This document shows positions 15,144 to 23,120 of a DNA stretch of 27,345 bases, in pieces. The notes below the pieces were generated by a model. It worked only from the letters and a program-made list of their open reading frames with translations, did no database searches and was not told the origin of the DNA. Within the stretch, counting starts at the first letter, position 1, and each line of letters begins with the position of its first letter. The DNA comes from Schleiferiaceae bacterium. GTDB lineage: Bacteria > Bacteroidota > Bacteroidia > Flavobacteriales > Schleiferiaceae. A program made the position numbers and the translations under genes. The stretch is from NCBI GenBank assembly GCA_030829675.1, contig JAURAE010000008.1:1-27345 (forward strand). The letters run 5' to 3'.

Positions 15144-17267
15144 ATGATTCCTAAAGCAATTACTGAGACTATCGTACTTCCAGACGGGAGAGAGATCACG
15201 CTTGAGACCGGGAAACTGGCCAAACAAGCGGATGGCTCTGTTGTCGTAAAGTGCGGTGGTACAATGCTGTTAGCCACTGTCGTGTCTAGCAAAGAAGCGA
15301 AAGATGGTGTAGACTTTCTTCCGCTTACGGTAGATTACCGTGAAAAGTTTGCGGCCAATGGTCGCGTACCAGGTGGATTCCTCAAGCGTGAGGGTCGTCC
15401 ATCAGATAATGAAGTGTTGACCATGCGTTTGATCGACCGCGTATTGCGTCCTTTGTTCCCAAAGGATTACCACGCTGAAATCCAGCTCATGATTCAACTA
15501 ATTTCCTACGACGAAAACGTAGAAGCAACCTCTTTGACTGGTTTGGCGGCATCAGCAGCCATCGCAGTAAGCGACCTTCCTTTTGACGGTCCTATCTCTG
15601 AAGTTCGCGTAGGCCGTATCAACGGTGAACTCATCATCAACCCTACTCCAACACAAGTAAAAGAATTGGAAGTGGACATGGTGATCGGTGCCTCAATGGA
15701 CTCTGTGGTGATGGTGGAAGGAGAGATGAAAGAAATCTCCGAAGAAGAGATGGTGGAAGCCATCAAATTTGCTCACGATGCTATCAAAGTGCAAATCCAA
15801 GCGCAATTAAACCTAGCTTCTCAAGTCGAGAAAGCTCAAGTAAAGCGCGAATACAGCCACGAAACACACAACGAAGAAGTACGTGAAGAAGTCATGAAAA
15901 TGACTTACGACAAAGTATATGAAGTTGCTAAAGGTGGTATGCCTAAGCACGAGCGTTCAGCTGCCTTCAAAGCGGTATTGAACGAATATCTTGAAAGTAA
16001 AGATGAGGAGTGGTTGGAAGCAAACACAGGTTTTGCAAAAACTTATTTCCACGACGTAGAATATAAGGCCATGCGCGATATGGTGCTTAACGAGGGTAAA
16101 CGTCTTGACGGACGCGATACAACAACAGTACGCCCTATTTGGTCTGAAGTTGATTACTTGCCAGGTGCACACGGTTCTGCCGTCTTCACCCGCGGGGAAA
16201 CTCAATCTTTGACCACGGTTACCTTGGGAACTTCATTGGACGCAAACAGGATTGACGATGCCACCTTTACTGGTGAAGAGAAATTCTACTTGCACTATAA
16301 CTTCCCTCCATTCTCTACAGGTGAAGCCCGTCCTATTCGTGGTGTAAGCCGTCGCGAGGTGGGTCACGGTAACTTGGCACAACGTGCTTTGTACCAAATG
16401 GTCGATCCAGAAAACCCTTACACTATCCGTGTGGTTAGCGATATCCTTGAATCAAACGGTTCGTCTTCTATGGCAACGGTTTGTGCGGGCACCTTGGCTT
16501 TGATGGATGCAGGTGTTAAAATGGTACGCCCAGTAAGTGGTATAGCCATGGGATTGATCTCTGACGGCGAGAACTATGCAGTACTTTCTGATATTCTTGG
16601 AGACGAAGATCACTTGGGCGATATGGACTTCAAAGTAACTGGTACTGAGAAAGGTATCACTGCGTGTCAGATGGATATCAAAATCAAAGGGTTGAGTTAC
16701 GAAATATTGGTGAATGCTCTTAAGCAAAGCCGTGAAGGACGTCTACACATTTTGAATGAAATCCTGAAAACCATGCCTGAAACGCGTAAGGAATTGAAGC
16801 CAAACGCGCCGAAGATCATGAAGTTGACAGTGAAGAAAGAATTCATTGGACCAATTATTGGACCTGGTGGTAAGAACATCCAAGGTATCCAAGCGGATAC
16901 TGGTACGACGGTTACCATTGAAGAAATCGAAGAGCGCGGTCACATCGAAATCTCAGGTAAGGATTACGACATGATGAACAAAGCACTCGAAATGATACGT
17001 GCTATCGCATTCGAACCCGTAGTTGGGGAAGTATACGAAGGTGTCGTTCGTGGCGTTCAGACCTATGGTGCTTTTATTGAAATTGCGCCAAAGGTTCAAG
17101 GCCTATTGCACATTTCAGAAATCGATTGGACGCGTATTAAAAACGTAGAAGATGTGCTGAAAGAAGGCGATAAGGTCAGCGTTAAATTATTAGAGGTTGA
17201 CAAGGCTGGTAAGATGAAGCTCAGTAGAAAAGTGCTTCTCCCTAAGCCAGAAAAAACTGACGCATAA
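15144..17267 (+). CDS. pnp: Polyribonucleotide nucleotidyltransferase (PNPase)
   Basis: Phosphorolytic 3'-5' exoribonuclease of mRNA decay; 707 aa, standard length. Two RNase PH domains (about 1-230 and 310-545), with FFxxGE-type sequence FTRGETQSLTTVTLG, SNGSSSMATVCAGTLALMDAG and SGIAMGLI, DILGDEDHLGDMDFKV in the second; a KH domain with GPGGKNIQGIQADTG near 575; and an S1 domain (EVYEGVVRGVQTYGAFIEI) at about 620-695. ATG at 15144 gives the conserved MIPKAITETIVLPDGRE start; a TTG at 15111 lies inside the rpsO terminator and is rejected. No good TAnnTTTG was found between terminator and ATG, so pnp may depend on readthrough. Confidence 0.97.
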   Translation: MIPKAITETIVLPDGREITLETGKLAKQADGSVVVKCGGTMLLATVVSSKEAKDGVDFLPLTVDYREKFAANGRVPGGFLKREGRPSDNEVLTMRLIDRVLRPLFPKDYHAEIQLMIQLISYDENVEATSLTGLAASAAIAVSDLPFDGPISEVRVGRINGELIINPTPTQVKELEVDMVIGASMDSVVMVEGEMKEISEEEMVEAIKFAHDAIKVQIQAQLNLASQVEKAQVKREYSHETHNEEVREEVMKMTYDKVYEVAKGGMPKHERSAAFKAVLNEYLESKDEEWLEANTGFAKTYFHDVEYKAMRDMVLNEGKRLDGRDTTTVRPIWSEVDYLPGAHGSAVFTRGETQSLTTVTLGTSLDANRIDDATFTGEEKFYLHYNFPPFSTGEARPIRGVSRREVGHGNLAQRALYQMVDPENPYTIRVVSDILESNGSSSMATVCAGTLALMDAGVKMVRPVSGIAMGLISDGENYAVLSDILGDEDHLGDMDFKVTGTEKGITACQMDIKIKGLSYEILVNALKQSREGRLHILNEILKTMPETRKELKPNAPKIMKLTVKKEFIGPIIGPGGKNIQGIQADTGTTVTIEEIEERGHIEISGKDYDMMNKALEMIRAIAFEPVVGEVYEGVVRGVQTYGAFIEIAPKVQGLLHISEIDWTRIKNVEDVLKEGDKVSVKLLEVDKAGKMKLSRKVLLPKPEKTDA

Positions 17268-17278
17268 TTCATATATTT

Positions 17279-17286
17279 TATACTTG
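17279..17286 (+). promoter_or_regulatory. Candidate -7 element for rpoD
   Basis: TATACTTG matches TAnnTTTG at seven of eight positions. If used, transcription would start inside the hairpin at 17289-17317, giving a leader of about 50 bases. No TTG is seen at -33. Confidence 0.3.
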
Positions 17287-17320
17287 TGATGCGAGCGGCG
17301 CTGCGCGCCGCTCGCATTCA
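17286..17320 (+). repeat. GC-rich hairpin between pnp and rpoD, copy 1 of a hairpin pair
   Basis: A perfect 13-bp stem, ATGCGAGCGGCGC (17289-17301) with its complement (17305-17317), closes a TGC loop; with one bulged base the pairing extends outward through GTGA/TCAC. No T run follows on the plus strand, so it is not a standard intrinsic terminator. Its stem and loop closely match the hairpin at 24389-24423. It may stabilise the pnp 3' end, act as a factor-dependent terminator, or structure the rpoD leader. Confidence 0.75.
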
Positions 17321-17343
17321 CAGTTAAATAGTAAAGGCCAAAC

Positions 17344-18207
17344 ATGAGACAGTTAAAAATCACAAAACAGGTTACCAACCGCGAAACCGCTTCACTCGAC
17401 AAATACCTACAAGAAATTGGTAAGGTAGAATTGATCACAGCTGAGGAAGAGGTAGAGTTGGCACAGCGCATTAAAGCGGGTGACCAAGTAGCGTTGGAGA
17501 AACTAACCAAAGCCAACTTGCGATTTGTGGTTTCTGTTGCCAAGCAATACCAAAACCAAGGTTTGACCCTTCCAGATTTGATCAACGAAGGAAACTTGGG
17601 ATTGATCAAGGCGGCACAACGCTTTGATGAAACGCGCGGTTTTAAGTTTATCTCATACGCTGTATGGTGGATCCGTCAGAGCATTTTGCAGGCATTGGCC
17701 GAGCAAAGCCGTATTGTTCGTCTTCCATTGAACAAGATTGGTTCCATTAACAAGATCAACAAAGCCTACGCATACTTGGAGCAGGAGCACGAGCGTCCGC
17801 CAAGCGCAGCTGAAATTTCGAAGCACTTAGAAATGAGTGAATCGGACGTTAAAGAAAGCATGCGCAACAGTGGCCGTCACGTGAGTATGGATGCCCCGTT
17901 GGTAGAAGGTGAGGACAGCAACTTGTACGATGTATTGAACTCTTCAGACAGTCCACACCCAGACGAGGATTTGATGATGGACAGCTTGCGCACAGAGATC
18001 GAGCGCTCGTTGGCTACATTGACTCCACGTGAAGGCGATGTGATCCGCTTGTACTTCGGTCTAGGCGGCCAGCATCCGATGACGTTGGAAGAGATTGGCG
18101 AGAAGTTTGATTTGACGCGCGAACGTGTTCGTCAGATTAAAGAGAAAGCCATCCGTCGTATGAAGCATACCTCACGAAGCAAAATCTTGAAGACCTACCT
18201 CGGTTAA
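17344..18207 (+). CDS. rpoD: Primary sigma factor of RNA polymerase, sigma-70 family (Bacteroidota RpoD/SigA)
   Basis: A 287-aa sigma factor without region 1.1, the typical short primary sigma of Bacteroidota. Region 1.2 is present (DKYLQEIGKVELITAEEEVELA); region 2 reads LRFVVSVAKQYQNQGLTLPDLINEGNLGLIKA and FKFISYAVWWIRQSI; region 3 includes RIVRLPLNKI; region 4.2 ends TLEEIGEKFDLTRERVRQIKEKAIRRM. This class recognises TTG/TAnnTTTG, and such elements precede many genes in this window. It starts 76 bases after pnp and ends before a strong terminator. The rpsO-pnp-rpoD order is conserved in the phylum. Confidence 0.96.
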   Translation: MRQLKITKQVTNRETASLDKYLQEIGKVELITAEEEVELAQRIKAGDQVALEKLTKANLRFVVSVAKQYQNQGLTLPDLINEGNLGLIKAAQRFDETRGFKFISYAVWWIRQSILQALAEQSRIVRLPLNKIGSINKINKAYAYLEQEHERPPSAAEISKHLEMSESDVKESMRNSGRHVSMDAPLVEGEDSNLYDVLNSSDSPHPDEDLMMDSLRTEIERSLATLTPREGDVIRLYFGLGGQHPMTLEEIGEKFDLTRERVRQIKEKAIRRMKHTSRSKILKTYLG

Positions 18208-18235
18208 TAACCATGGTATAAAGTTTTTACCCTAG

Positions 18236-18269
18236 CACCCTGCCGACCACGGCGGGGTGTTTTATTTTT
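18236..18269 (+). terminator. Intrinsic terminator of rpoD
   Basis: A 10-bp stem (18236-18245 with 18250-18259, one G-U) with an ACCA loop, followed by TTTTATTTTT to 18269. The T tract overlaps the -7 element of the rpe promoter. Confidence 0.88.
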
Positions 18270-18270
18270 G
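18263..18270 (+). promoter_or_regulatory. -7 element of the rpe promoter, inside the rpoD terminator T tract
   Basis: TATTTTTG is a perfect TAnnTTTG match, 23 bases before the rpe ATG. The -33 position falls inside the terminator hairpin and carries no TTG. Confidence 0.5.
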
Positions 18271-18292
18271 CACCACATATAATTCACAAAGC

Positions 18293-18946
18293 ATGGCCAC
18301 ACCTATTATCTCACCTTCCCTTTTAGCCGCAGATTTCGGAAACCTTCAACGCGACTGCCAAATGGTCAATGAAAGTGAGGCCGATTGGTTTAACATCGAT
18401 GTCATGGATGGGGTCTTCGTACCAAATATCAGCTACGGCATGCCCGTGGTGAAGACAATGGCGGACAACTGCCATAAGGTTATGGACGTGCATTTGATGA
18501 TCGTTCAGCCAGAGCGTTATATCCAAACGTTTAAAGATTGTGGCGCGGACATTCTTACCGTACACTACGAAGCATGTACGCACTTACACCGCACCATTCA
18601 GGAGATTCACAATGCCGGAATGAAGGCCGGTGTGGCGTTGAACCCACATACTCCGGTGAGCGTATTGGAGGATATCGTACAAGATTTGGACGAGGTACTG
18701 CTGATGAGTGTGAATCCAGGATTTGGAGGTCAGAAGTTCATCGAAAACACCATCAAGAAAACTGCCCAAGCTAGAGAATTGGTCGATCGCACCGGATCAA
18801 AAGCCATTATCGAGATTGACGGAGGGGTGAATTTGGAAACTGGCGCAAGATTAGTAGCCGCAGGTGCCGATGCCCTTGTAGCCGGCTCGTTTGTCTTTAA
18901 AAGCGAAGATCCAAAGGCGACCATCGCTGCTCTAAAAGCCCTTTAA
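18293..18946 (+). CDS. rpe: Ribulose-phosphate 3-epimerase
   Basis: Interconverts D-ribulose 5-phosphate and D-xylulose 5-phosphate in the pentose phosphate pathway; 217 aa TIM barrel, normal length. Motifs: SPSLLAADFGNL at the start, NIDVMDGVFVPNIS and VMDVHLMI (metal-binding Asp and His), MSVNPGFGGQKF (phosphate loop) and IEIDGGVN (second catalytic Asp). ATG at 18293 gives MATPIISPSLLAADF; the frame extends 12 codons upstream into the terminator, so that extension is rejected. Its TAA overlaps the TAA of the converging gene on the other strand. Confidence 0.96.
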   Translation: MATPIISPSLLAADFGNLQRDCQMVNESEADWFNIDVMDGVFVPNISYGMPVVKTMADNCHKVMDVHLMIVQPERYIQTFKDCGADILTVHYEACTHLHRTIQEIHNAGMKAGVALNPHTPVSVLEDIVQDLDEVLLMSVNPGFGGQKFIENTIKKTAQARELVDRTGSKAIIEIDGGVNLETGARLVAAGADALVAGSFVFKSEDPKATIAALKAL

Positions 18947-20091
18947 CGACGGAATTCAGCCGTTTGATCGTATACGGCCTGAAGGATTTCTCGCTCCATC
19001 TCGTCCACGCCTAAACCGCGGCGCTCCATCATTCGGTGTGCCGTATCTAAGGCCTTGTCGATTTTATACTCCATAGTGCCTTGTGGGCCACCCCACGAGA
19101 ACGAAGCAATGAAATTTCTTGGGAATCCGGCTCCATATACGTTGGCACTTACGCCCACGACAGTACCGGTGTTGAACATGGTATTGATACCTGATTTACT
19201 GTGATCGCCCATGACCAAACCACAAAACTGCTGTCCGGTTTTCGAGAATCGCTTGTGTACATACGACCACGCCTTCACCTCGTCGTAATTGTTCTTCAAA
19301 TTTGAATTATTGGTATCGGCACCGAGGTTGCACCACTCGCCTAAAGCACTATTGCCTAGGAATCCGTCGTGTCCCTTGTTGCTGTAGCCAATAATCACTG
19401 AATTATTCACCTCGCCCCCTACCTTACAATGAGGCCCTAGGGTGGTGGCTCCGTAAATTTTTGTGCCCAATTTCAAGGCACTGTGCTCGCCCAACGCCAA
19501 TCCGCCGCGCACTACACAACCTTCCATGATTTCGGCATCCTTGGCCAAATAAATGGGCCCAGTGGTCGTATTTAATATGCTGGCCGTAGCCTTAGCGCCC
19601 TGTTCCAAGAATATTCTATCGCCAATGACCTTACAGGTTGGATCTACCGGAGCGCTTGTGCGACCTGCCGTCAACAATGCATAATCGTTGTCCATCTCCG
19701 CCGCATTCTGCGTCCATACATCCCAAGGGCGGGCCAAAATCGTCAATGGCTCATTGTAGCAGGTACTGCAGCTTGTATCCGAGGGCTGGGCGCCCTTCCA
19801 GGCAATGACCGCATCGCCTTTGCACAGACTTTGCCCCTCTTCAAGTGCCGAAACCGTTTCTAAGAATGCATCGGTGGGACACACGCCACCGTCAATACAA
19901 ACCTCAGGCGCATGAAGTCCAGGGAACTTTTTACTCAAATACTCCTGCGTAGTGTAACCCACTTCATGACCGCGACGAGTGTATTTCTCGGCGACCGTCA
20001 ATATGCCGCATCGCAACGCGGCGACCGGGCGTGTGAAGGTCAAAGGAAGTAAGTGATCTCTGCTTGAAGTATCTATGAGTTGAATGCGCAT
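18943..20091 (-). CDS. GlmU-like putative sugar nucleotidyltransferase with left-handed beta-helix domain
   Basis: A 382-aa protein of the Bacteroidota GlmU-like family. The N-terminal part begins RIQLIDTSSRDHLLPLTFTRPVAALRCGI, the family's LLPLTFTRPVA signature, in place of the canonical GxGTRM nucleotidyltransferase loop. The C-terminal half (about 165-330) has isoleucine-patch-like hexads typical of left-handed beta-helix acyltransferases (CKVIGDRIFLEQGAK, AEIMEGCVVRGGLALGEHSALKLGTKIYG). A role in activating a sugar phosphate or in UDP-GlcNAc-type synthesis is inferred from fold, not shown. It lies 36 bases after the rpmE terminator and overlaps the rpe stop by four bases at its 3' end. 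Confidence 0.82.
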   Translation of the reverse strand: MRIQLIDTSSRDHLLPLTFTRPVAALRCGILTVAEKYTRRGHEVGYTTQEYLSKKFPGLHAPEVCIDGGVCPTDAFLETVSALEEGQSLCKGDAVIAWKGAQPSDTSCSTCYNEPLTILARPWDVWTQNAAEMDNDYALLTAGRTSAPVDPTCKVIGDRIFLEQGAKATASILNTTTGPIYLAKDAEIMEGCVVRGGLALGEHSALKLGTKIYGATTLGPHCKVGGEVNNSVIIGYSNKGHDGFLGNSALGEWCNLGADTNNSNLKNNYDEVKAWSYVHKRFSKTGQQFCGLVMGDHSKSGINTMFNTGTVVGVSANVYGAGFPRNFIASFSWGGPQGTMEYKIDKALDTAHRMMERRGLGVDEMEREILQAVYDQTAEFRR

Positions 20092-20114
20092 GGCTGTGGT
20101 TAAAGTTGGTCACG

Positions 20115-20122
20115 GAAAGTTA
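20115..20122 (-). promoter_or_regulatory. Candidate -7 element of the nucleotidyltransferase-like gene
   Basis: TAACTTTC on the minus strand matches TAnnTTTG at all but the last base, 23 bases before the ATG at 20091 and five bases beyond the T run of the rpmE terminator. Confidence 0.4.
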
Positions 20123-20126
20123 GGGC

Positions 20127-20155
20127 AAAAAAAAGACCCGCGTGAAGCGGGTCTT
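20127..20155 (-). terminator. Intrinsic terminator of rpmE
   Basis: A perfect 9-bp stem (20155-20147 with 20141-20133) closing a five-base loop, followed on the minus strand by eight T (20134-20127). Confidence 0.93.
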
Positions 20156-20176
20156 CTATTTTGATGCAATAAATGC

Positions 20177-20425
20177 TTATTTGCGGTTTCCGTAACGGTT
20201 GCGGAACTTGTCCACACGACCTGCGGTATCGACCAACTTCACTTTACCAGTGTAGAACGGGTGAGAGAAGCTAGAGATTTCCATCTTGATCAATGGGTAC
20301 TCAACACCATCAACTTCGATAGTGTCTTTTGCATCTGCACAAGATTTAGTAATGAACTGATCGCCTGTTCCCATGTCTTTAAAGACTACTGGACGATAGT
20401 TTTCTGGATGAATGCCTTTTTTCAT
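20177..20425 (-). CDS. rpmE2: 50S ribosomal protein L31, type B
   Basis: An 82-aa L31 of the zinc-independent type B: it begins MKKGIHPENYRPVVFKDM and has SSFSHPFYTGK and DTAGRVDKFRNRYG, without the CxxC zinc ribbon of type A. The frame is open 30 codons upstream, but that part lies across the promoter, so ATG at 20425 is the start. Transcription probably begins near 20480 from the -7 element at 20487-20494 and ends at 20127. It is a single-gene transcript, divergent from the beta-helix lipoprotein gene. Confidence 0.96.
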   Translation of the reverse strand: MKKGIHPENYRPVVFKDMGTGDQFITKSCADAKDTIEVDGVEYPLIKMEISSFSHPFYTGKVKLVDTAGRVDKFRNRYGNRK

Positions 20426-20486
20426 TTCGTTTTGTTTTATGTATAGCCTGAGTTTTTGCCCAGACCCCTTGTTCAAAATTGGACCG

Positions 20487-20494
20487 CAAATATA
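20487..20494 (-). promoter_or_regulatory. -7 element of the rpmE promoter
   Basis: TATATTTG followed by C on the minus strand is a perfect TAnnTTTG match, with a leader of about 55 bases to the rpmE ATG. No TTG is seen at -33. Confidence 0.6.
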
Positions 20495-20518
20495 GGACAA
20501 ATGTTCATAACACACTCA

Positions 20519-20549
20519 TTGCGAGTGCGAATTTCATGGAGTAGCTTCG
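20519..20549 (+). promoter_or_regulatory. Candidate promoter of the beta-helix lipoprotein gene
   Basis: TTG (20519-20521), a 20-base spacer, then TAGCTTCG (20542-20549), seven of eight matches to TAnnTTTG. The predicted transcription start (about 20556) almost coincides with the proposed GTG start at 20555. Confidence 0.4.
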
Positions 20550-20554
20550 CTGTA

Positions 20555-22054
20555 GTGAAACTCAGTATAAAAATAGCCCTAATTTTCTTTGCGCTCGGCC
20601 TCTTCAGCTGTAGGCAAACCATAGATTTTGAGAGGACTGATATTCCACTTTCCTTTTCTCAGGACACCATTTACCTAGATACCGTCTTCACGGGGTTAGG
20701 GAGTTCCACCCGCACGCTCAAGGTGTACAATACCAGCAACGAAAACATGGTCGTGGACCGAGTATACCTGGCCCGCGGCGAGCAGAGTTATTACCGCATG
20801 AACGTCGACGGGGTGAGCGGCAAAAGCGTGGACAACCTCGAAATTCTCGCAGGGGATTCTGCCTACCTATTCATTGAAATAAGCCCAGATGCGCAAGGGG
20901 CCGATGTCTTAGTCTACACGGACAGCATTTGGTTTGAAAACGGCAACCAACGTCAGCACGTCGATCTCGTTACGGCAGTGTGGGACGCCTATTATCACTT
21001 TCCGACGAATGTGCTGACCATTACCCAGCCCGAGCCTTACCCGGACATTAAAATCCCCTATTCGATTCTTCCCTGTAACGCGCAATGGAGCAACGATAAG
21101 CCACATGTGATCTATGGGTATGCCGTGGTGGACAGCGCCTGTAGTTTGAGCATTAACCCCGGCACCCAAATCCATGTACACAAGGGCGGGGGGCTTTGGG
21201 TCTATCGCGACGGCCAATTGTCCGTGGACGCCAGCGCCATTCAAGGCGCCACTAACATGAGCAATCCCGTGGTGTTCCAAGGGGACAGATTGGAGCCCAG
21301 CTACGAGTGGGTACCCGGACAATGGGGCGGTGTATTAGGCGGGATTTTCCTGATGCGCTCGAATCAAGAGCACCTCATCCAAAACACCATTATTAAAAAC
21401 GCAACGACCGGCATTCGATTGGACAGTGCCGCCGTCCTCAAGGCCAATAACACCATCATTACCCACAGCTCCCGCGTGAACCTATATGGCGGCTACGGCA
21501 ATGCCGCCTTGAACAACTTCATCAGCGGACCAGCAGGTGTATACGGACTCTACGCCTTGGGCGGCCAATACACCGCGAAGAATAGTACGTTCTTGAACAC
21601 TTGGAGCTACTCCACCCGCGGAGGAACGGCAGTGGGATTGAGTAATTACTTTGAAGATGGTGCGGGCATTCGCTACACGCGCGACCTGCAAGCGCTGTTT
21701 TTTGAAAGCATCATCGACGGTTCCTTGGACAATGAGGTGGGCATGGCCATCGACCCAGGTGCAGCCTTTGATGTGCGCTTTGGTAAAAGTGCATTGAGCA
21801 TAGAACCTAATCCCGAGGGCGGCCATTACGACCTAGGCGATACCACCATGTTCTTTGGCAATGACCTACAATTCAATGGATTTTGGACCTATGCACCGGG
21901 CCCGTTGCTCACTAACGCCGGATATTCTTACCTGCCGGATAGTGCCAGTACATTGATTGATGCTGTCGTTCGTGATCCTCAGGGAGCCACGCATGATATC
22001 CACGGCACTGCCCGAGGCACTGCCATCACACTCGGCGCCGCCGAGCCTCAGTAA
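20555..22054 (+). CDS. Right-handed parallel beta-helix lipoprotein, function unknown
   Basis: A 499-aa protein if translation begins at GTG 20555, giving the lipoprotein signal MKLSIKIALIFFALGLFSC (Cys19). An in-frame ATG at 20501 would put 18 polar residues before that signal and is less likely. After the lipid anchor come DTIYLDTVFTGLGSSTRTLKVYN and an immunoglobulin-like beta region to about 150, then SLSINPGTQIHVHKGGGLWV and repeated short turns such as NTIIKNATTGIRLDSAAVLKANNTII, typical of a parallel beta-helix. Similar lipoproteins are common in Bacteroidota without a known role; binding or processing of a surface polysaccharide is a guess. It converges with the acyl-CoA reductase gene with three bases between stop codons. 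Confidence 0.82.
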   Translation: MKLSIKIALIFFALGLFSCRQTIDFERTDIPLSFSQDTIYLDTVFTGLGSSTRTLKVYNTSNENMVVDRVYLARGEQSYYRMNVDGVSGKSVDNLEILAGDSAYLFIEISPDAQGADVLVYTDSIWFENGNQRQHVDLVTAVWDAYYHFPTNVLTITQPEPYPDIKIPYSILPCNAQWSNDKPHVIYGYAVVDSACSLSINPGTQIHVHKGGGLWVYRDGQLSVDASAIQGATNMSNPVVFQGDRLEPSYEWVPGQWGGVLGGIFLMRSNQEHLIQNTIIKNATTGIRLDSAAVLKANNTIITHSSRVNLYGGYGNAALNNFISGPAGVYGLYALGGQYTAKNSTFLNTWSYSTRGGTAVGLSNYFEDGAGIRYTRDLQALFFESIIDGSLDNEVGMAIDPGAAFDVRFGKSALSIEPNPEGGHYDLGDTTMFFGNDLQFNGFWTYAPGPLLTNAGYSYLPDSASTLIDAVVRDPQGATHDIHGTARGTAITLGAAEPQ

Positions 22055-22057
22055 AAG

Positions 22058-23095
22058 TTAAAGATTGGCCAAGAAAGCCATGGTATTCACGCCGTCGGCG
22101 TAGTCCCATAGCTCGGGCTGTTGCGCTTTTCCAAAAGGAATGTGGCCGTGCCCCACCACACATTGAAGTTTCTCTCCCCATTGTGCGATTTTGTCCGCAG
22201 CCTCCTCCTTTGTTTGGTAGCGGCTTACGTGAAGAATGCCCACTGGGGTGTGCAGTTCCTCATTCTCACGGACAATGATGAAACCATTTTCTAAGAAATC
22301 TTCCTGGTTCAGCATGAAGAGCGCACGGTAGTAATCGTAGTTGTTGCCGTATTTGTTGTTGTTCACCACATCACTCCAGTCAACGATATTGGAAAAGATA
22401 CGTTGAATATCAAAATCTGCCGGGGCTAAGAGATGGCCTACATTGCGACAACCCAAACCGAAGTATTGGAAAATATCACTGCCTAAGGCGACCAATTCCT
22501 CGTCGCTCTCACTCCCGTCCAATAGTGCCAAAGACGTGCGGTTCTTGCGAATGATATTTGGGTATTTCCCAAAGTAATATTCAAAGTAACGGGCGGTATT
22601 ATCACTGCCTGTGGCGATGACGGCGCCCATATCGTTTAATTGGTCCACGAACACCCAATCCCCTTCAAACAAGGGATCCTGGCGTAATAACACCGTGGCC
22701 AACACTGGCATCAAGGCCTCATCATCACTGCTCATCTTCACCACCGCGAAATGTCCGCTGAGGAAAGTGCTCAAGAAATCGTGCAGCCCGACCAATGGAA
22801 TGTTCCCGGCCATCACAATGCCCACTCTGTGGCGGTTGACCTCTCGTGTACCGCCCTCACGATCGCGCCACTCCAAAAGGTTCTCTTTGGTCAAGGCCTC
22901 GCCCCATGAGGCAAGGGCATGGTACACGTTGGCCTCTGTAAACCAACCGTTGTGACGGAGGGATTTTGTGGCCGCTGCGCGCAATGCTTCCGCTAGGTCC
23001 TCTAGGCCTTCAGGAGCAGGAGCGCCCGAAGCCACAGAACGAAGAAATGCTCCTAAGTTGGAAACTGCATCAATTCTATGGTCTGAGAAAAACAT
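22058..23095 (-). CDS. LuxC-family acyl-CoA reductase
   Basis: A 345-aa protein of the acyl-CoA reductase (LuxC, PF05893) family, related to aldehyde dehydrogenases, which reduces acyl-CoA or acyl-protein to fatty aldehyde with NAD(P)H. Marks are GIVMAGNIPLVGLHDFLSTFLSGH, AVIATGSDNTARYFEYYFGKYPNIIRKNR, and FGLGCRNVGHLL with the likely catalytic Cys216. No luxA, luxB, luxD or luxE is nearby, so this is not a luminescence operon; stand-alone members are common in Bacteroidota and their substrate is not known to me. It is shorter than the luminescence LuxC proteins (about 480 aa). It is divergent from the ferredoxin gene, with 50 bases between starts. Confidence 0.88.
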   Translation of the reverse strand: MFFSDHRIDAVSNLGAFLRSVASGAPAPEGLEDLAEALRAAATKSLRHNGWFTEANVYHALASWGEALTKENLLEWRDREGGTREVNRHRVGIVMAGNIPLVGLHDFLSTFLSGHFAVVKMSSDDEALMPVLATVLLRQDPLFEGDWVFVDQLNDMGAVIATGSDNTARYFEYYFGKYPNIIRKNRTSLALLDGSESDEELVALGSDIFQYFGLGCRNVGHLLAPADFDIQRIFSNIVDWSDVVNNNKYGNNYDYYRALFMLNQEDFLENGFIIVRENEELHTPVGILHVSRYQTKEEAADKIAQWGEKLQCVVGHGHIPFGKAQQPELWDYADGVNTMAFLANL

Positions 23096-23102
23096 TCGCG
23101 TG

Positions 23103-23110
23103 TACCTTTG
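23103..23110 (+). promoter_or_regulatory. -7 element of the ferredoxin promoter
   Basis: TACCTTTG is a perfect TAnnTTTG match, 35 bases before the ferredoxin ATG. It faces the minus-strand element at 23121-23128. Confidence 0.55.
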
Positions 23111-23120
23111 TGTTGGATTG

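Noticed and set aside
22058..23095. A bioluminescence (lux) operon
   Set aside because: Only a LuxC-type reductase is present; no luxA, luxB, luxD or luxE gene in the window.
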